This document shows, piece by piece, positions 24,216-38,169 of a stretch of DNA of 64,000 bases (the first letter of the stretch is position 1; every line of letters starts with the position of its first letter). The translations under genes were made by a program, and so were the position numbers. The notes below the pieces were generated by a model that saw nothing but the letters and a program-made list of their open reading frames with translations, was not told where the DNA came from and did not search any database. Source of the DNA: Phascolomyces articulosus (lineage: Eukaryota; Mucoromycota; Mucoromycetes; Mucorales; Lichtheimiaceae); NCBI GenBank assembly GCA_025677815.1, contig JAIXMP010000026.1, forward strand, positions 1 to 64,000. Direction: 5' to 3'.

Positions 24216-26569
24216 ATACGTGATTAAAGCATTTTTTTTATTTGATATATTTTCATTATACATTTATTGTTTTCATAGGAAACGATTCTCTGCCAATAAT
24301 AGTAGTTCCATCACTGTTGACGAAAAAAATTGTACTTTTTCAAAACTATATATGGAACGGGAAGGCACTACGAATATCAACTATACACAAAAGATAAAAG
24401 GAGAAGAAAGAAAGAATAAACAGTATAAAGGATCTACCAACAACAATGCTGTGTCTTCAGGTCATGTTCGTGGCCCATACAATACAAAAAATGATATTAA
24501 GGTCGCAAACCTGGTCATGTTACTTTGATTATCCTTGCTACTGTAGTCCTCTTCGAGTCTGTTCTTTTTTCTTTTACCCACTATGGTATGATCATCCATT
24601 TTATTTTTGTTTCTTTTCGTTACCGTATTTTTTCGTGCTGTACTTTTTCTTGTACCACATCATTACCTTCTTGTAATACTTAATACTTATTTTTTTCACT
24701 CCAAGTTGTTGTTCGTCATCCATCTTCTTTGACCATCCAAGTTACCTGATATCGTGTTATGTGGTCTATATCCATTGGCCATCCATGCTTGGTCCCTCAA
24801 GTTGTGGTTTATCTTTGTTGCTCTACAGACTTTATATTGATTGACCTGGTCCATACTTTGACACGTTCTCGTATCAACCATATACAATTGTTTATCATGG
24901 CGTGGTGTTCACGGATTATCCCTGCTGCCATGTTATATTATCCGTTCGTTGCTTTGTGTTGTGTCTCGTCTTGTCATATCATTCGCTTTATCATCGGCTT
25001 AATCCTTTCCATTTTTTTCAACCAATCATTCTTCTTTGTTCCCTTCCCAATTCAAGGCTCCTCTTCTTTATTTATGCATACGTCAAACTTCATCTCCATT
25101 TGTTCACTGGTTATTATATATTGTTCAAGATGTTCTATCTTGGGAGAAGAAATATAACCACAAATTCAAACCATCCATCCATCATGATATGTTTTACCCC
25201 AGGACCTCATCCAACTCCTATTGTTACCAGTGGCGTGTGTCAAGTCTATCAAGCATATTTGTTTCGCTAACCACTATGGTCAAAACCTTTGCTTTCCAGG
25301 TCAAAAATTTTTTTCTCCTTTTTCTTTCTTTCAACATGTCTGTTGCTGTTGTCGGTTCATTATTCTTATTTACTTACACTACTACGATTATTACTATTGA
25401 TGATGATAAGGTCCACAAGAACATTGCTCTTTTTCCCACGTCGATGGTGATCGCCAAAATTTGTGGTCATATTTCCAACTTTTGAAGCATAGGTTCCGGT
25501 ATAAAAAGAGAGATATGTGTGGTGTGTGGGGCGGATTTTTGTATTATGTCATTCTGTTTATATACTCCATCTTTATTATTATTGTTATATATATAATATA
25601 GTGGTTTCTGTCTTGTTTGCATCATATTGTGGGTGGGGTTGATGATTCTCTCTTGGTTTATAATGGTACATAATGATTCGTGAGAGTGGAGGGAATGTGC
25701 TTGGAAATGATGATGTTAAGCATACTATTTTTTCTGTCTCTCTTTTTTTCATGAGTAATTAATAGTGTCTGTCATCCTTTTTGTATATTAATTGTTTATC
25801 GATCGAATCTCTTGCTTTCCGTTTTACACTTGTGGCTACTATGGTAAGATATCCATTATGTCGTGTTTTGGAGAGATTGAGAACAAGTTGTGTAACTTCA
25901 TTTCAACCATAAGTTATTGTTGTGTGCTGATACATGTATTCTTTCACACCGATGTTTATTTTGTTAGGATGTCTTTCTCATACCATATATGTTTTATGCT
26001 TTACCTTTGGAATAAGGTTGTCTTCTCATCGTGGCTCTTATGGATCAGGATTATGGGATTCCGGTCAAAACCCCTAGATATGTCAGTTGTACCAAAAGTC
26101 CCACCATCATTAGTTCTTCCTGCTATCCCCAATGGGTGTCTTTAATTTGACTCCACTATTCGCTTGTCCTGTCATAGTACCCTCCCACCAGTAATAGAAG
26201 TTTTAGCACCATATTATTGCTTTTAGATGTCGGTTGCAGCTGCCACGATCATTCCTGTTCGTGATTATTACTCTATTAACGGATTATTATTCTAAACTAA
26301 GCAATAACGTTACTTTGTTGAAGAATTCTTAAACAATAAGAGGAATAATTATTTTTAGTTACATAATAGTTTATATTGTGCTTTGTCACATATTATTATT
26401 AATACTCGATTTTGTGTTTTGATCATAGAATAAAAAAAATTGGAGAAGCACATGGAAGATGATTGAAGGATAGTATGGCAGAGTTAAATTAAAGCCAACA
26501 GTGACAAGAAGTTTAGTGAGATCTTTATAAAAGTAAAAAATCGTCGTTTTGGCAAAAATTCTACTTTAA

Positions 26570-26943
26570 GAAGAAAGAATAATAGGATTCTCTATAGCTT
26601 ATCTGCGCAATAATTTCAACACTGATGAAAATGGTGAATATAATGTAGTTCCTTCTTTTACAGCGAGCAAATATGATAACCAAGTAATTGCCGAAAAACA
26701 ATTCAAGACAGACCTTGAAGCCATCACATCTTGGAACCCCAGCAAACTTTACGAGTGGGCTGTCAAACAACGCAAAACACTTACAGTAAGCTATTGCAGC
26801 AGTCTAATGCTCAACAAGTGTATTATTAACTAATGTGTTTTTTAATATAGTGGTTGCATAAAGTTGATTATTATGGCTTCCGGAACGAATTTCGTCGTGA
26901 GTAAGCTCTGGATGAGGAGACAAATGCATATTATGAACACTAG
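26570..26943 (+). pseudogene. Relict two-exon reading frame inside the inverted-repeat element
   Basis: A frame from 26570 to 26785 encodes about 72 residues with normal amino-acid composition (for example YNVVPSFTASKYDNQVIAEK and then ITSWNPSKLYEWAVKQRKTL). It ends at a consensus donor GTAAGC. After an acceptor at 26850 it resumes in phase at 26851 with WLHKVDYYGFRNEFRRE. An in-frame TAA at 26902 interrupts it, and the frame goes on with ALDEETNAYYEH to a TAG. This looks like the last part of a transposon-encoded or captured gene with a nonsense mutation. I do not recognise the family. Confidence 0.5.
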
Positions 26944-27514
26944 TCTGAACAGGCAAACAATAGAAATGGACACATAGGTTTTATCCAAATGTCTCTTTCA
27001 CCAAAGTAAGTTTTATGACTGCTGCTAATTATTTGGTATCTAATTAGAACCAAGATCAAGGCAACACTAATGTTAACTTGGAACCAACCCGGAAGCAAAA
27101 AACACAAGTGATGATATAGCATAATTTTGCAGCGATGCTGAATCAGCATGATTATTAACTTCTGTTTAGACAATGAATTGTTCAGCTTTTGTTGAAGCAT
27201 GCTAATATGTGTATATATTTTTTATATCTAGATGACTAACGAAGAACCATCAATGTATATGTATTCAGTCTCTTATTATTATATAAAACTTTTTGGTATA
27301 TTAAAAGATATATTTATATTAGGCCACAACCGACGGATGATCAGTATTTAGAATGTAATCCTGTAAGTACTTCGCCTGTAATTATAGAATTTACATTGTG
27401 TTTCTTTCACAATATAATAATAATAATTAACTCGTCTTAAATCTGCAGAAACGGCAGAAAATGAACGAAAACTCTCCAAACCTCCACATTCCGTGAAGAT
27501 TTTAATCTAAATAG

Positions 27515-27667
27515 TATTGCAATATTATCCCCTGAATGTTAAGTTTTCATGACTCAAGTTTATAACCATGCCATTTCTGGTGATGAATAAAGTAGCTTAA
27601 ATTTGGTTGGTATGGCTCAATTTGGAAATGTGGCCTATTTTCAGAATTATGGCTTGCCTTTATTTTG
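27515..27667 (-). repeat. Right terminal inverted repeat
   Basis: Inverted partner of 24044-24215, 153 bases, lacking the 19-base segment. Its outer end lies about 60 bases beyond the stop codon of the SUMO-like gene. Confidence 0.88.
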
Positions 27668-27729
27668 TAACACTAATGGATCTGAGTTTTCCACCAGTGG
27701 AAAATACATTTTTACAACATGCATTGATC

Positions 27730-28210
27730 TTATATTTTATTTATTGAACCAGCTTCTTGAAAAAGTACGGCTGTAATAAGTTCATTATCTTTCATTCTCA
27801 ACTGATATATATATATAAACTCAATTGATAAGGATCAAGGTGCTTCGGATCTCCTTTTCTTCTCCATTGGGTGTATAGATAGAATCACTTACCATTTGCG
27901 GTGTCATTTCCGGCATAATGCGTAGCCCTTCATCCGTTAAAAATCGAAAAGTACCCAAGTCTCGACATTGTATTTTATGATATTGAACAATGAGTTTTTG
28001 AAATGGTGTCGTTAATTTTAATTTAAAAGTGAGTGGGGCCAAATTGTCCTAATATTATATATTAAAAAACGCGTGTTTTATTTTTTTTTAAAAAAAATAG
28101 AGAGAGGAAGGGTTTGGAGGAAATAAAAATCTTACTTGAGATTCAACAACAACATTGATGCGTTCGACATTGGATTTAATATTTTTTTGAATGGCTTTTT
28201 TATCATCCAT
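27730..28210 (-). CDS. SUMO-like ubiquitin-fold protein lacking the C-terminal diglycine
   Basis: Exons are 28136-28210, 27893-28048 and 27730-27801, all phase 0, giving 100 residues, the usual SUMO length. A short charged N-terminus leads to INVVVES, then FKLKLTTPFQKLI (SUMO: FKVKMTTHLKKL), FRFLTDEGLRI (SUMO: LRFLFEGQRI), and MTPQM joined to LRMKDNELI (SUMO: HTPKELGMEEEDVI). The order and spacing match SUMO throughout. The C-terminus reads FQEAGSINKI where SUMO has QTGG plus a short tail, so the diglycine needed for maturation and conjugation is absent. Either it is a non-conjugated SUMO-like protein or a gene losing function. The third exon was chosen by homology and good splice signals; retention of intron 2 would truncate the protein. 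Confidence 0.75.
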
Positions 28211-28957
28211 TGGAATTCAAAAGTCAATTGAGAAGAGTAAAAAAAAGTTATGAGTGAAATAGCAGAATAGCAGTAATTTTACCCACACACTTTGTATTAT
28301 AATTAATGCGTTACAAGCTTTTTTTAACGGCAAAACAACAACAGATTACCGTTCTGATGGGTTTCTCAACTCAATTGGAAAAGGAATAAATAGAGGGAAG
28401 AAAATGGATCCAGCGCAACCTATCTATCTCAAGCTTATAGAAGATGAAGAATTACAATGATGCGCCACAAAATCAAAGTACAAGGGCTTGAGTATATAGT
28501 AACCATGGTAGTAGTTTTATTTCTCTTTCTACATTATTTTTGAAACCCCAATAAAATAGATATTCTACCCATTGGACGGCAAAAAATGCTGACAAGCGCG
28601 TTTTCGAAACGACCTGATGTTTTTTTTTTTGACTCATCGGCTCGGGTAACTTGGCATAAAAAAATATAATTGGTATTTTGAAAGAAATATCATCATTTAT
28701 CTTCCAAGATCGATCATTTTCCTTTGGTTATTGCTCATGAAATAAATAAATGTCTCAAAATGACAATGATATAACCATCATTAGATAGGAATTTCATTTC
28801 ATTATCATTATGAAGAAAAGAAGCTATGGTTTTTTTCAATAAAACCTTCAGAGAAGAAATTATGTCGGGATGCAATATTGCTTTCCGCTATAAAGGTGCA
28901 AAAAATAACCCTGTGTTTTTGTTTCCGATCCCTTCTTTTTCAACAATAATAATAAAA
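28211..28957. other. Intergenic between divergent SUMO-like gene and SCO1
   Basis: A 747-base shared 5' region. It contains ATG-initiated short frames (one from 28826) without recognisable content, and no RNA gene was recognised. Confidence 0.55.
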
Positions 28958-30129
28958 ATGCTTCGGACAGGCGTCAGAGTAAGGAAGAATATATCTATTA
29001 TTCCCTTCCATGATCTCGAAACCAAACGACTCTCATTATGAATGCTTTATACTCATGAAGAAATAACATATAGACTTTCACAGCTGCATTAAGACGACAA
29101 CCACAATCACAACATCAAAAAACTGTCACACGGTTTGCATTGCAACGACGATTACTAACAACGGCACGCGACGAAGAAAAGGCTCGCAATCGTGCTGCAA
29201 TCGGTGTTTGTATATACCCATTTTCAAAAAAGAAACGAAACGAATAACAGAGATCTAGAACAGTGGTGAAAACTGACAAGTATATCTATTCTTTTTATTT
29301 AGGTATTTAATTGGAAATCGGCTGCTCTGTTTTTGGGTACAGGTGCTGGTTTATTATTATACTTTCGACAAGAAAAAGAACGCGTAACAAAACTTCGTAA
29401 GTTTTCATTATGGAGCATATGGATATTAGTCATTGAAAAAGAGAGCCATCGATAGATTGACATATCAATATATATATGTATAGGTGAAGAAAAGGCACGC
29501 GAAACATCGAAAGCATATGGTAAACCTAAGATTGGTGGACCTTTTGAATTGATCAATGCAGAAAATGGAAAACGTTTTGATAGCACCAAAGAATTGGCTG
29601 GAAAATTTTATATGGTATATTTTGGATTTACCCATTGTCCTGATATTTGCCCTGAAGAATTGGACAAGATGGCTGAAGTTGTGGATATTGCGAGTAAGTT
29701 ATTTGGGAAATAAGTATATTATCTTTAGTGCTTGTGAACGAGGATGATATTTATTATTATTATTATTATTTGTCTGTGTGTATAGAGGAAAAGAAAGAAC
29801 CTTTAGTACCTGTGTTTATTACATGCGATCCAAGACGTGATTCAGCTGAAATTGTAAAAGAATATGTCAAAGATTTCCACCCCGATATGATTGGTTTGAC
29901 GGGTGATCAAGATGAAATTCGTAAAGTAGCCAAATCTTTCCGAGTCTATGTCTCGTCTCCACCTAGTGTAGAAGAAGGAGAAGATTATCTTGTAGATCAT
30001 TCCATCTTTTTCTATTTAATGGATCCAGATGGTAAATTTGTCGATTGTTATGCCAAGGATACTACGGCTGAAGAAGTCGTTTCAAGTTATGAAAAGTATT
30101 ATAAAGAATACTATGCTGATAAGAAATAA
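28958..30129 (+). CDS. SCO1: Sco1-family mitochondrial copper chaperone for cytochrome c oxidase
   Basis: Inner-membrane protein that delivers copper to the CuA site of Cox2 (established). Exons are 28958-28978, 29074-29205, 29303-29396, 29484-29693 and 29786-30129, giving 266 residues. The N-terminus is an Arg-rich presequence (TFTAALRRQP, TRFALQRRLLTTAR), then one membrane helix (AALFLGTGAGLLLYF) followed by RQEKER. The thioredoxin-like domain has FELINAENGKRF, YFGFTHCPDICPEEL with the CxxxC copper ligands, FITCDPRRDS and the ligand His in YLVDHSIFFYLMDPDG. The seven-codon first exon is the least certain part. It was chosen because it has a consensus donor and restores a Met in phase with the presequence. 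Confidence 0.93.
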
Positions 30130-30683
30130 ACTCCCCCCTTCCTCAATCCTGACCTACTTCATCTCTATTTATCTTTTTTTAGAACAATATTAATAATAAT
30201 AAAAAAGTGATATGTTATTTTTTTTAATTGGAACATGATGATAACAGTAAAAGAAAAAGAGCGAGTGGATAAAGACGGAAGGAAAGGGAGTTAAAACTAG
30301 AGTGTGTTTGTGTTTGCGTTTGTGCGTGTGTGTGTGCGGAAGGATAGAATAAGAAAAAGAAGGAGAAAAATAAAAGTTTTTTTTTTAATCAGAGAAAAAA
30401 AAAGATGACTCGAGATAAAATAAAATAACCAGTAAACCAGACTGTATTGCTTTTTTTGTTTATATATAATAAAGTCATCTCTTTTTTAAAGAATAATAAT
30501 AATAATAGTTGCAAAGTAAGTGAAAAAGAAAGAGGGTGGATTGTGAGATTACTATGATAAAAAAAAAAGAAAATGAAACAAATGGGTTCATGAAAGTAAG
30601 TAGAATAAAAAAAAGAAGTAGAATTAAATGAATGAATAAATGATGTATGTGTTGGGATATAGAGAGTCAAAAAAAAATTATCA
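30130..30683. other. Intergenic between convergent genes
   Basis: 3' flanks of SCO1 and the next minus-strand gene. A TG-rich patch at 30300-30340 and many A/T runs are present; no gene is supported. Confidence 0.55.
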
Positions 30684-32531
30684 TCAATAATTAGAATTAA
30701 TGGAATTAGGTGAAGGTGGATAAAAAACAAAAGAGGAGGGTCGAGGTATTTTACTATTGTTGTTGTAGTCAGCAAAGACTGCAGAAGCTGTCTTGATAGA
30801 ACGGGTAGGATGATGAGGAATATTAGCAGGAATAACATCTCTCTCCTTTTGACCGATCGTCGTCTGTTGGGGGTGAAACTCCTCTCCATCCTTCTCCACC
30901 ACCACCTCCTCCTTGTCCTTATCCTCCTTGGATTCAGACTGTGCACGTAAATATTGTGTCCATGGCCGCCGGTGCAACGTACCAGCAACGACAGCATCAT
31001 AATGTGCTTTGTCCCTGACAATATCCATTGATTTCGATCCAGTAGGTTCTAATGCGCTGAAATGTCCTTCTAATGTTTCCATGGCTTTCTGTCGACTTAA
31101 TTCATTTGCTGTAATCGTCGATCGACTGACAAAAGGTGTAGGTGACCCAACATTACTGTTGGTATTCATCGTGGTGGTGGTGGTGTTAATATTATGGTTA
31201 TTTTTGTTGTTTTCTTTTATATTATCCGTTGGATAAATATAAGTCACCTCCTTGACTATCTCCTTATTCTTTTGTACATCGGTAATCACAACAACAGCAG
31301 AAGTTGCTGTACTTGAAGTAGACGTAGAAGTCGTTTTTGACATGGCCACTTTATTTTGTTGATGAGGAAGTTTTTCAGAAGGAAGTCGAAATTCTTTAAT
31401 TAAATCACCATAATCACTACTATCATCGTCATCCTCTTCTTGTTCTTCTTTTAACGGCTGTTGCTGTGTTTGTGATTGCTGATCTTTTGATGTATCTATT
31501 TCTGGTATCACCAGTGGAATCACACGATGTGAACGTTGTTGTTGCTGCTGCTGCTGTAACAATGCATCCTTTTTAAGATCCGGTGAAGAAGGAGGCGGTG
31601 TTGTAGTTTCAATCGACGAAAGTCGTAATTTTTGATAATGATCAGAAGATGGATTCATCAAAGAATTCCTTGGTAACGGTTGAGAAGAAGAAATACTACT
31701 TGCTGTATCATCCTCATCATCGTGGTCTCCTTTTTTTAAAAAGTCACTATTAGTTCCATTGGAAAATCCAGAAGAACTATGAGTGATCCCTGAAGAAGAA
31801 TAATGTTGGTCCACGTCAAGTGATAATCGTAAAGCAAGTGATCTGCTGATTGTCGTTGCCTTCCGTTTACGAGGCATAGGTAAAGGTGAAACAACAGGAA
31901 TCGTATCTTCTGTTGTTAAACTTTTGGATCGTTCTTTCATGGCATGACGTGGTGGTGGTGATAATGCAGATAATGGAGAAATAGGCAACGATCCAGTCCC
32001 ATCTTTCCATTGAAGTAATGTACTTGCTATATAGTCAAGATATATATATATATATATATCTTTGAATTAATTTCAATCACATTATAAAGAGAGAGAGAGA
32101 TGGTATATACCTATTGAATCTCGATCAGGGTCCATGGAAGTGGCTCTTTCCAAATAATGTGAAAAAGGTCGTCGTATAGGATGTCGATAAGGAGCCTTGA
32201 TGTCGGTGGTTTTTTTATCATGCTGTGCAACCATGTCTGGACAGCTATCACTATGACTACTACGACTTTGGCGCCTTCTTTCTGGGTCGATTTCTGATAT
32301 AAAATCCAATTTTTCAGACTTGGATCGTTTGAATTTTGTCACAAATGCAAAACATGCAGTCCACCGAAGAAACTTTTTACTTGCTGTGGATGTTTTTCTA
32401 ATGTCATTAGGTTCATTGGTATTATTGTGCAACAAACTGTCATATCCACTTGTTTTGCGTAACAATTGTGTTGATCCCGTTCGGCAACGACGGCGGAATG
32501 CCGATGACGAAGAAGTTAAAACATCTGGCAT
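30684..32531 (-). CDS. Hypothetical disordered protein with two RRP-aromatic-YL motifs
   Basis: Not recognised. Exons are 32111-32531 and 30684-32026, joined in phase at an Ala codon, giving 587 residues. It is rich in Ser, Thr, Gln and Asp/Glu and mostly disordered. An N-terminal basic region (KKFLRWTACFAFVTKFKRSK) precedes HPIRRPFSHYLERATS near the end of exon 1. A related motif, LHRRPWTQYLRAQSE, recurs far downstream in exon 2, about 100 residues from the C-terminus. The C-terminus ends with IPRPSSFVFYPPSPNSIN. Several KRKATTISRS and KERSKSL patches resemble basic-directed kinase sites. No enzyme or DNA-binding domain is visible. It is convergent with SCO1. Confidence 0.65.
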
Positions 32532-33439
32532 TCGTTGTCTTTTTTTTATTATTATTATTATTAGAATTTAATAAACTTTTTTTTGACAATAAAAAAAAGG
32601 GTATAAGAAAAAAGGTATTATTATTATTATTATTATTTTATTATTATTATTGGATATATATATAGAAGAAAAAGAAAGAAAGAAAAAGAGAGTATACAAA
32701 GTGTATATACGTGTATAAAAGAAAATTAAGGGAACAGAAAAAAATGGGAGGCAAAAAAAAGTGTTAAGGAGTATATTTTCAACTTAATAAAACAGCGTAA
32801 GAAAAGTGATATGTATATATATGTAATGTATGGTGACTGAGTGTTTATTATTATTATTAATAAGTATCGAATAGAGAGAGTGATTAAGTGTACTAGAGAG
32901 ATACTTGCATATCACTTATACATCACATTATTTATTTCACTAACATCCCAAGGGACTGGATTTCTTTCTTGGTAAATCATAATTGTTATCTTGTCTCCTC
33001 TTCTTGTTCTTTTTATTCTTCTTTCTACATCATCACTATTCTCATCTTGATCTTGTTCTCCTTCTTTCAATAAAAAAATGGAAGATGAACTAAAAACAAT
33101 AATAATAATACAAAAACCTGTCATTGTACATTTGATTTAGTTATCATTCTCCTCCTTCTCCTTCTTTCATATGAAGTTGCCATAAATAGAAATCCTTCTC
33201 CTCATACTTCTATGGTAAGCAACTTTTCTATATGATATATGTAAATGTTAAATAAAAGAGATAGATTTATGTAACGTTCTTTCTAATAATGATAATAATA
33301 ACAACAATAATAATGAAGAAGAAGAAGAAATACAAAAGGGTGTCGTGAAAAGATGTAAGAAAAAAAATGCCGTATAGAATAGTAATAATGAAAATGACAG
33401 TTAACAAGGTGTGTATATAAATATATATAGTTATATTTT
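32532..33439. other. Intergenic, no gene seen
   Basis: About 0.9 kb with ATT microsatellite runs (32611-32650) and TA tracts. A frame at 32912-33124 has no domain content. Confidence 0.55.
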
Positions 33440-34122
33440 TTATTGATCATCCATTGTAACATCGTCCGATGTTAATGAACGACCTCCTCGCTTTCCATTA
33501 TCTGGTTTACCTAATCCAGCTGCGGCATCAGCCTATATATATATATATATATATATAAAGTGTCAATCGATTGTTTTCTATTTCTAAATATCGACTCCTA
33601 TTATAATAATTCATATATATCTATCTTCATTTTCTTACCTCTGCTTGTGTATAAGGTTCCTCTTTTAGTACTTTGACTCGCTTCTTGTGTTGTTTTCCAC
33701 GAATATGTTCTTGCAATGCATCAGCTGTGATAAAGTGACGACTATATATATCCCCACATATCATGGATCCGTTTTAGTTTTTTCATTTCTTTTTCTTCAG
33801 ACTCTATCACACACCATCATAATATGATAAAATAATAATAATAATTAACATACGCGCATTCAACACAATAGTTTTGACCAAGACCAGGTTTATCTGGATC
33901 TAAAGCTTGATTCTTAAACTTGTCCACATTTTCAGGTTTGATATCGTCATGGATCTGATCAAGATCACGAGTATAATTACGAGTTCGGTATTTTCGGTAG
34001 GTATCTCGAATGCCCTTGTGAACTCGTGATCGTCGTAAACTGTGCACATGGAAAAATGTCATTATTTAATTATTCATTTTGTTTTTCGAGTGATAATGAC
34101 TTTATCAAACATACCGGCCCAT
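33440..34122 (-). CDS. BUD20: Bud20/ZNF593-type zinc-finger 60S ribosome biogenesis factor
   Basis: Shuttling factor bound to pre-60S subunits during nuclear export (established for Bud20). Exons are 34115-34122 (8 bases), 33854-34039, 33639-33741 and 33440-33532, giving 129 residues. The protein starts MGRLRRSRVHKGIRDTYRKY, then RTRDLDQIH-like sequence (YTRDLDQIHDDI), PGLGQNYCVECARHF and LQEHIRGKQHKKRVK. This is the C2H2 finger with ligands Cys-x2-Cys and His-x5-His, and it ends YTQAEADAAAG as in Bud20. The 8-base first exon is supported by the family's MGR start and a GTATGT donor. The gene is divergent from the DDX20-like gene, with 421 bases between starts. Confidence 0.93.
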
Positions 34123-34543
34123 TATTTTTTAATATGAATTTTGTAGTTGGTAACTGAACAAAAAAGAAAAAAAAGAAAAGAAAAAAAAATATTTCACAAA
34201 CTCAATATTCCCAAAAACAGGCCTGTTTGGCCAATCATATCCCATTCTTGTTTTGAGTGGCATTGATTTTCTACAACTTTAAATCAAAATAAGTTTTTTT
34301 ATTACTGTGATGTTTCTTGTATGAGCAACAACAAGTTGTTTAAAATTAGTGGCTAGTACTATCTCTCATAAATGATCTCAAAAAAATAATAGGTTTATCC
34401 TTTTAATATTCAATAAAACGTTTTAGGAATTCAAGCGAGAGAAAGTAATAAACTGTTGTATTTGCTGGATTTTTTCATTTTTATGTTAACCCAGCCTTTG
34501 GCTTTTTATTTTATTTTATTTTTTTTTTGCCGCAGCTTAATAA
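34123..34543. promoter_or_regulatory. Shared divergent promoter region of BUD20 and DDX20-like genes
   Basis: A 421-base spacer between two outward-facing start codons must hold both promoters. A pyrimidine tract precedes the helicase ATG. No specific factor site is claimed. Confidence 0.45.
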
Positions 34544-36860
<2,317 letters not shown>

Positions 36861-37017
36861 TAAAATAAAAACCTTCACTGTTTTATAGCAAAACTCACTT
36901 CGAAAAAAAATAAACGCCCAAATTGCTCTTATACAAACCCAGCTTGGAGATGTGCTTGAATTTTCTTCCAAGTAAAAAAAGAAAAACGCGTTCTTTTTCA
37001 AATATATTTATAAAACT

Positions 37018-38169
37018 ATGGCTGACAAGTATAAATCCCTCAAAGTAAAAGAATTACAAGGTAAAAAAGACACACACACACACACACACACGCATGCCAT
37101 TTCTCTTTTTTTTTTATTATTATTCTATTCAGCAGAGTAACAGTCTCTAAATACATCCTTTAGAAATTTTACAAAAGAATGGCTTACCCCATACGGGTAA
37201 AAAGGAAGATCTGATTGATCGCCTTGTAAAACATGATGAAAAGAAAACCCTTGAATTAAGTTCATTGGATGATCTTGCAGGATTGGATGAATTTGAAGAA
37301 TCAAAACTTGAAGATTTAGAGTAAGCTTCTTTCTTTCTTTTTAAAAAAAACATGCCTTTTCGAAATTTTGACACCACCATCTCTATAGTTCACTTTCAGA
37401 ATTAAAATCAACAGAAAAAAAGCAAGACGAATTGATCGCCACAGAAACAACAACCACGACAACGACAACGATGACAGAAACAGAGAAAGATAACATGGTG
37501 ACCAAAGAACAAAAAGAAACCAAGACAGAAACAATCTCAACTGAACAACCACCTGCTGAAATTGTAAAACCTGGATCCAATTTCAAGTATACACCTATTT
37601 CGTTTGGGGCACCTAATACAACAGCCACCAGCACAGGCACTATGAGTAGTGAATTGGAAAAGAAGATTGAAAGAGCGAAACGGTTTAATGTTGATTTGGA
37701 TGAAAAGACAAAACAACAATTACGTGCAGAACGGTTTGGAGCGAGTGCACCAAAGAAACAACAACAACAACAACAACAACGAGCACCACAAGGAAAGAAA
37801 ACATCTGTGGTAAGGAACTAAGAAAGAAAATCATGGATGGGGGGCAATCCTAATGAAAAAAAAACCTTGGTTTATATACTCAACATGATTCTTTATTCAT
37901 AATGTTTAGGGTATCGATGCAGAAACGTTAAAGAAACGAGCAGAACGATTTGGATTACCTAGTAAAGAAATTGAAGAAGATAAGAAACGAAAGAGAGCTG
38001 AACGATTTGGTATTCCTACAAAAGAAGCAGAAGAAGAGAAGAAACGAAGACGTGCTGAACGTTTTAATACTGTAAGATAGAAAAAAATGACAAATCCTTC
38101 TCGCCCTTTATATAATTCACTCACCACCATTCAACACTGAATCACATAATATTAATATAGGGTAAATGA
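37018..38169 (+). CDS. THO1: SAP-domain mRNA export protein, Tho1/SARNP family
   Basis: Nuclear RNA/DNA-binding protein linked to THO/TREX mRNA export (established for Tho1/SARNP). Exons are 37018-37060, 37164-37320, 37389-37809, 37910-38071 and 38161-38169, giving 263 residues. The N-terminal SAP domain is KVKELQEILQKNGLPHTGKK then EDLIDRLVKHDE (residues about 9-43). A Thr/Glu-rich linker with an eight-Thr run follows. The C-terminal half has four related copies of a K/R-AERFG motif (RAKRFNVD, RAERFGAS, RAERFGLP, RAERFGIP, RAERFN), as in SARNP. The last exon encodes only Gly-Lys-stop. If the last intron is retained, the frame reads on one codon to a stop, so the protein end is little affected. 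Confidence 0.9.
37073..37091 (+). repeat. CA microsatellite in THO1 intron 1
   Basis: A (CA)n run of about 19 bases lies within the first intron. Confidence 0.7.

Larger units (their letters stand above)
24044..27667. mobile_element. 3.6-kb element with long terminal inverted repeats flanked by TA
   Basis: The ends at 24044-24215 and 27515-27667 are near-identical in inverted orientation, differing by a few substitutions and one 19-base indel. Each repeat begins CAAAATAAAGG at its outer end and is bordered by TA on both sides. That fits a TA target-site duplication as in Tc1/mariner-type DNA transposons (inference; such long repeats are also seen in other DNA transposons). The interior is unlike its surroundings, pyrimidine-rich on the + strand at 24530-25700, and holds only a broken two-exon reading frame near 26570-26943. 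No DDE/D catalytic motif was recognised, so it is a dead or non-autonomous copy. Confidence 0.8.

Noticed and set aside
24446..25485. Several overlapping + strand frames in the left half of the inverted-repeat element
   Set aside because: They are rich in Phe, Ser, Leu and Tyr because the strand is pyrimidine-rich; no domain or splice structure supports them.
30389..31021. Minus-strand frame overlapping the unknown protein's 3' end
   Set aside because: Alternative frame of the real gene plus low-complexity 3' flank.
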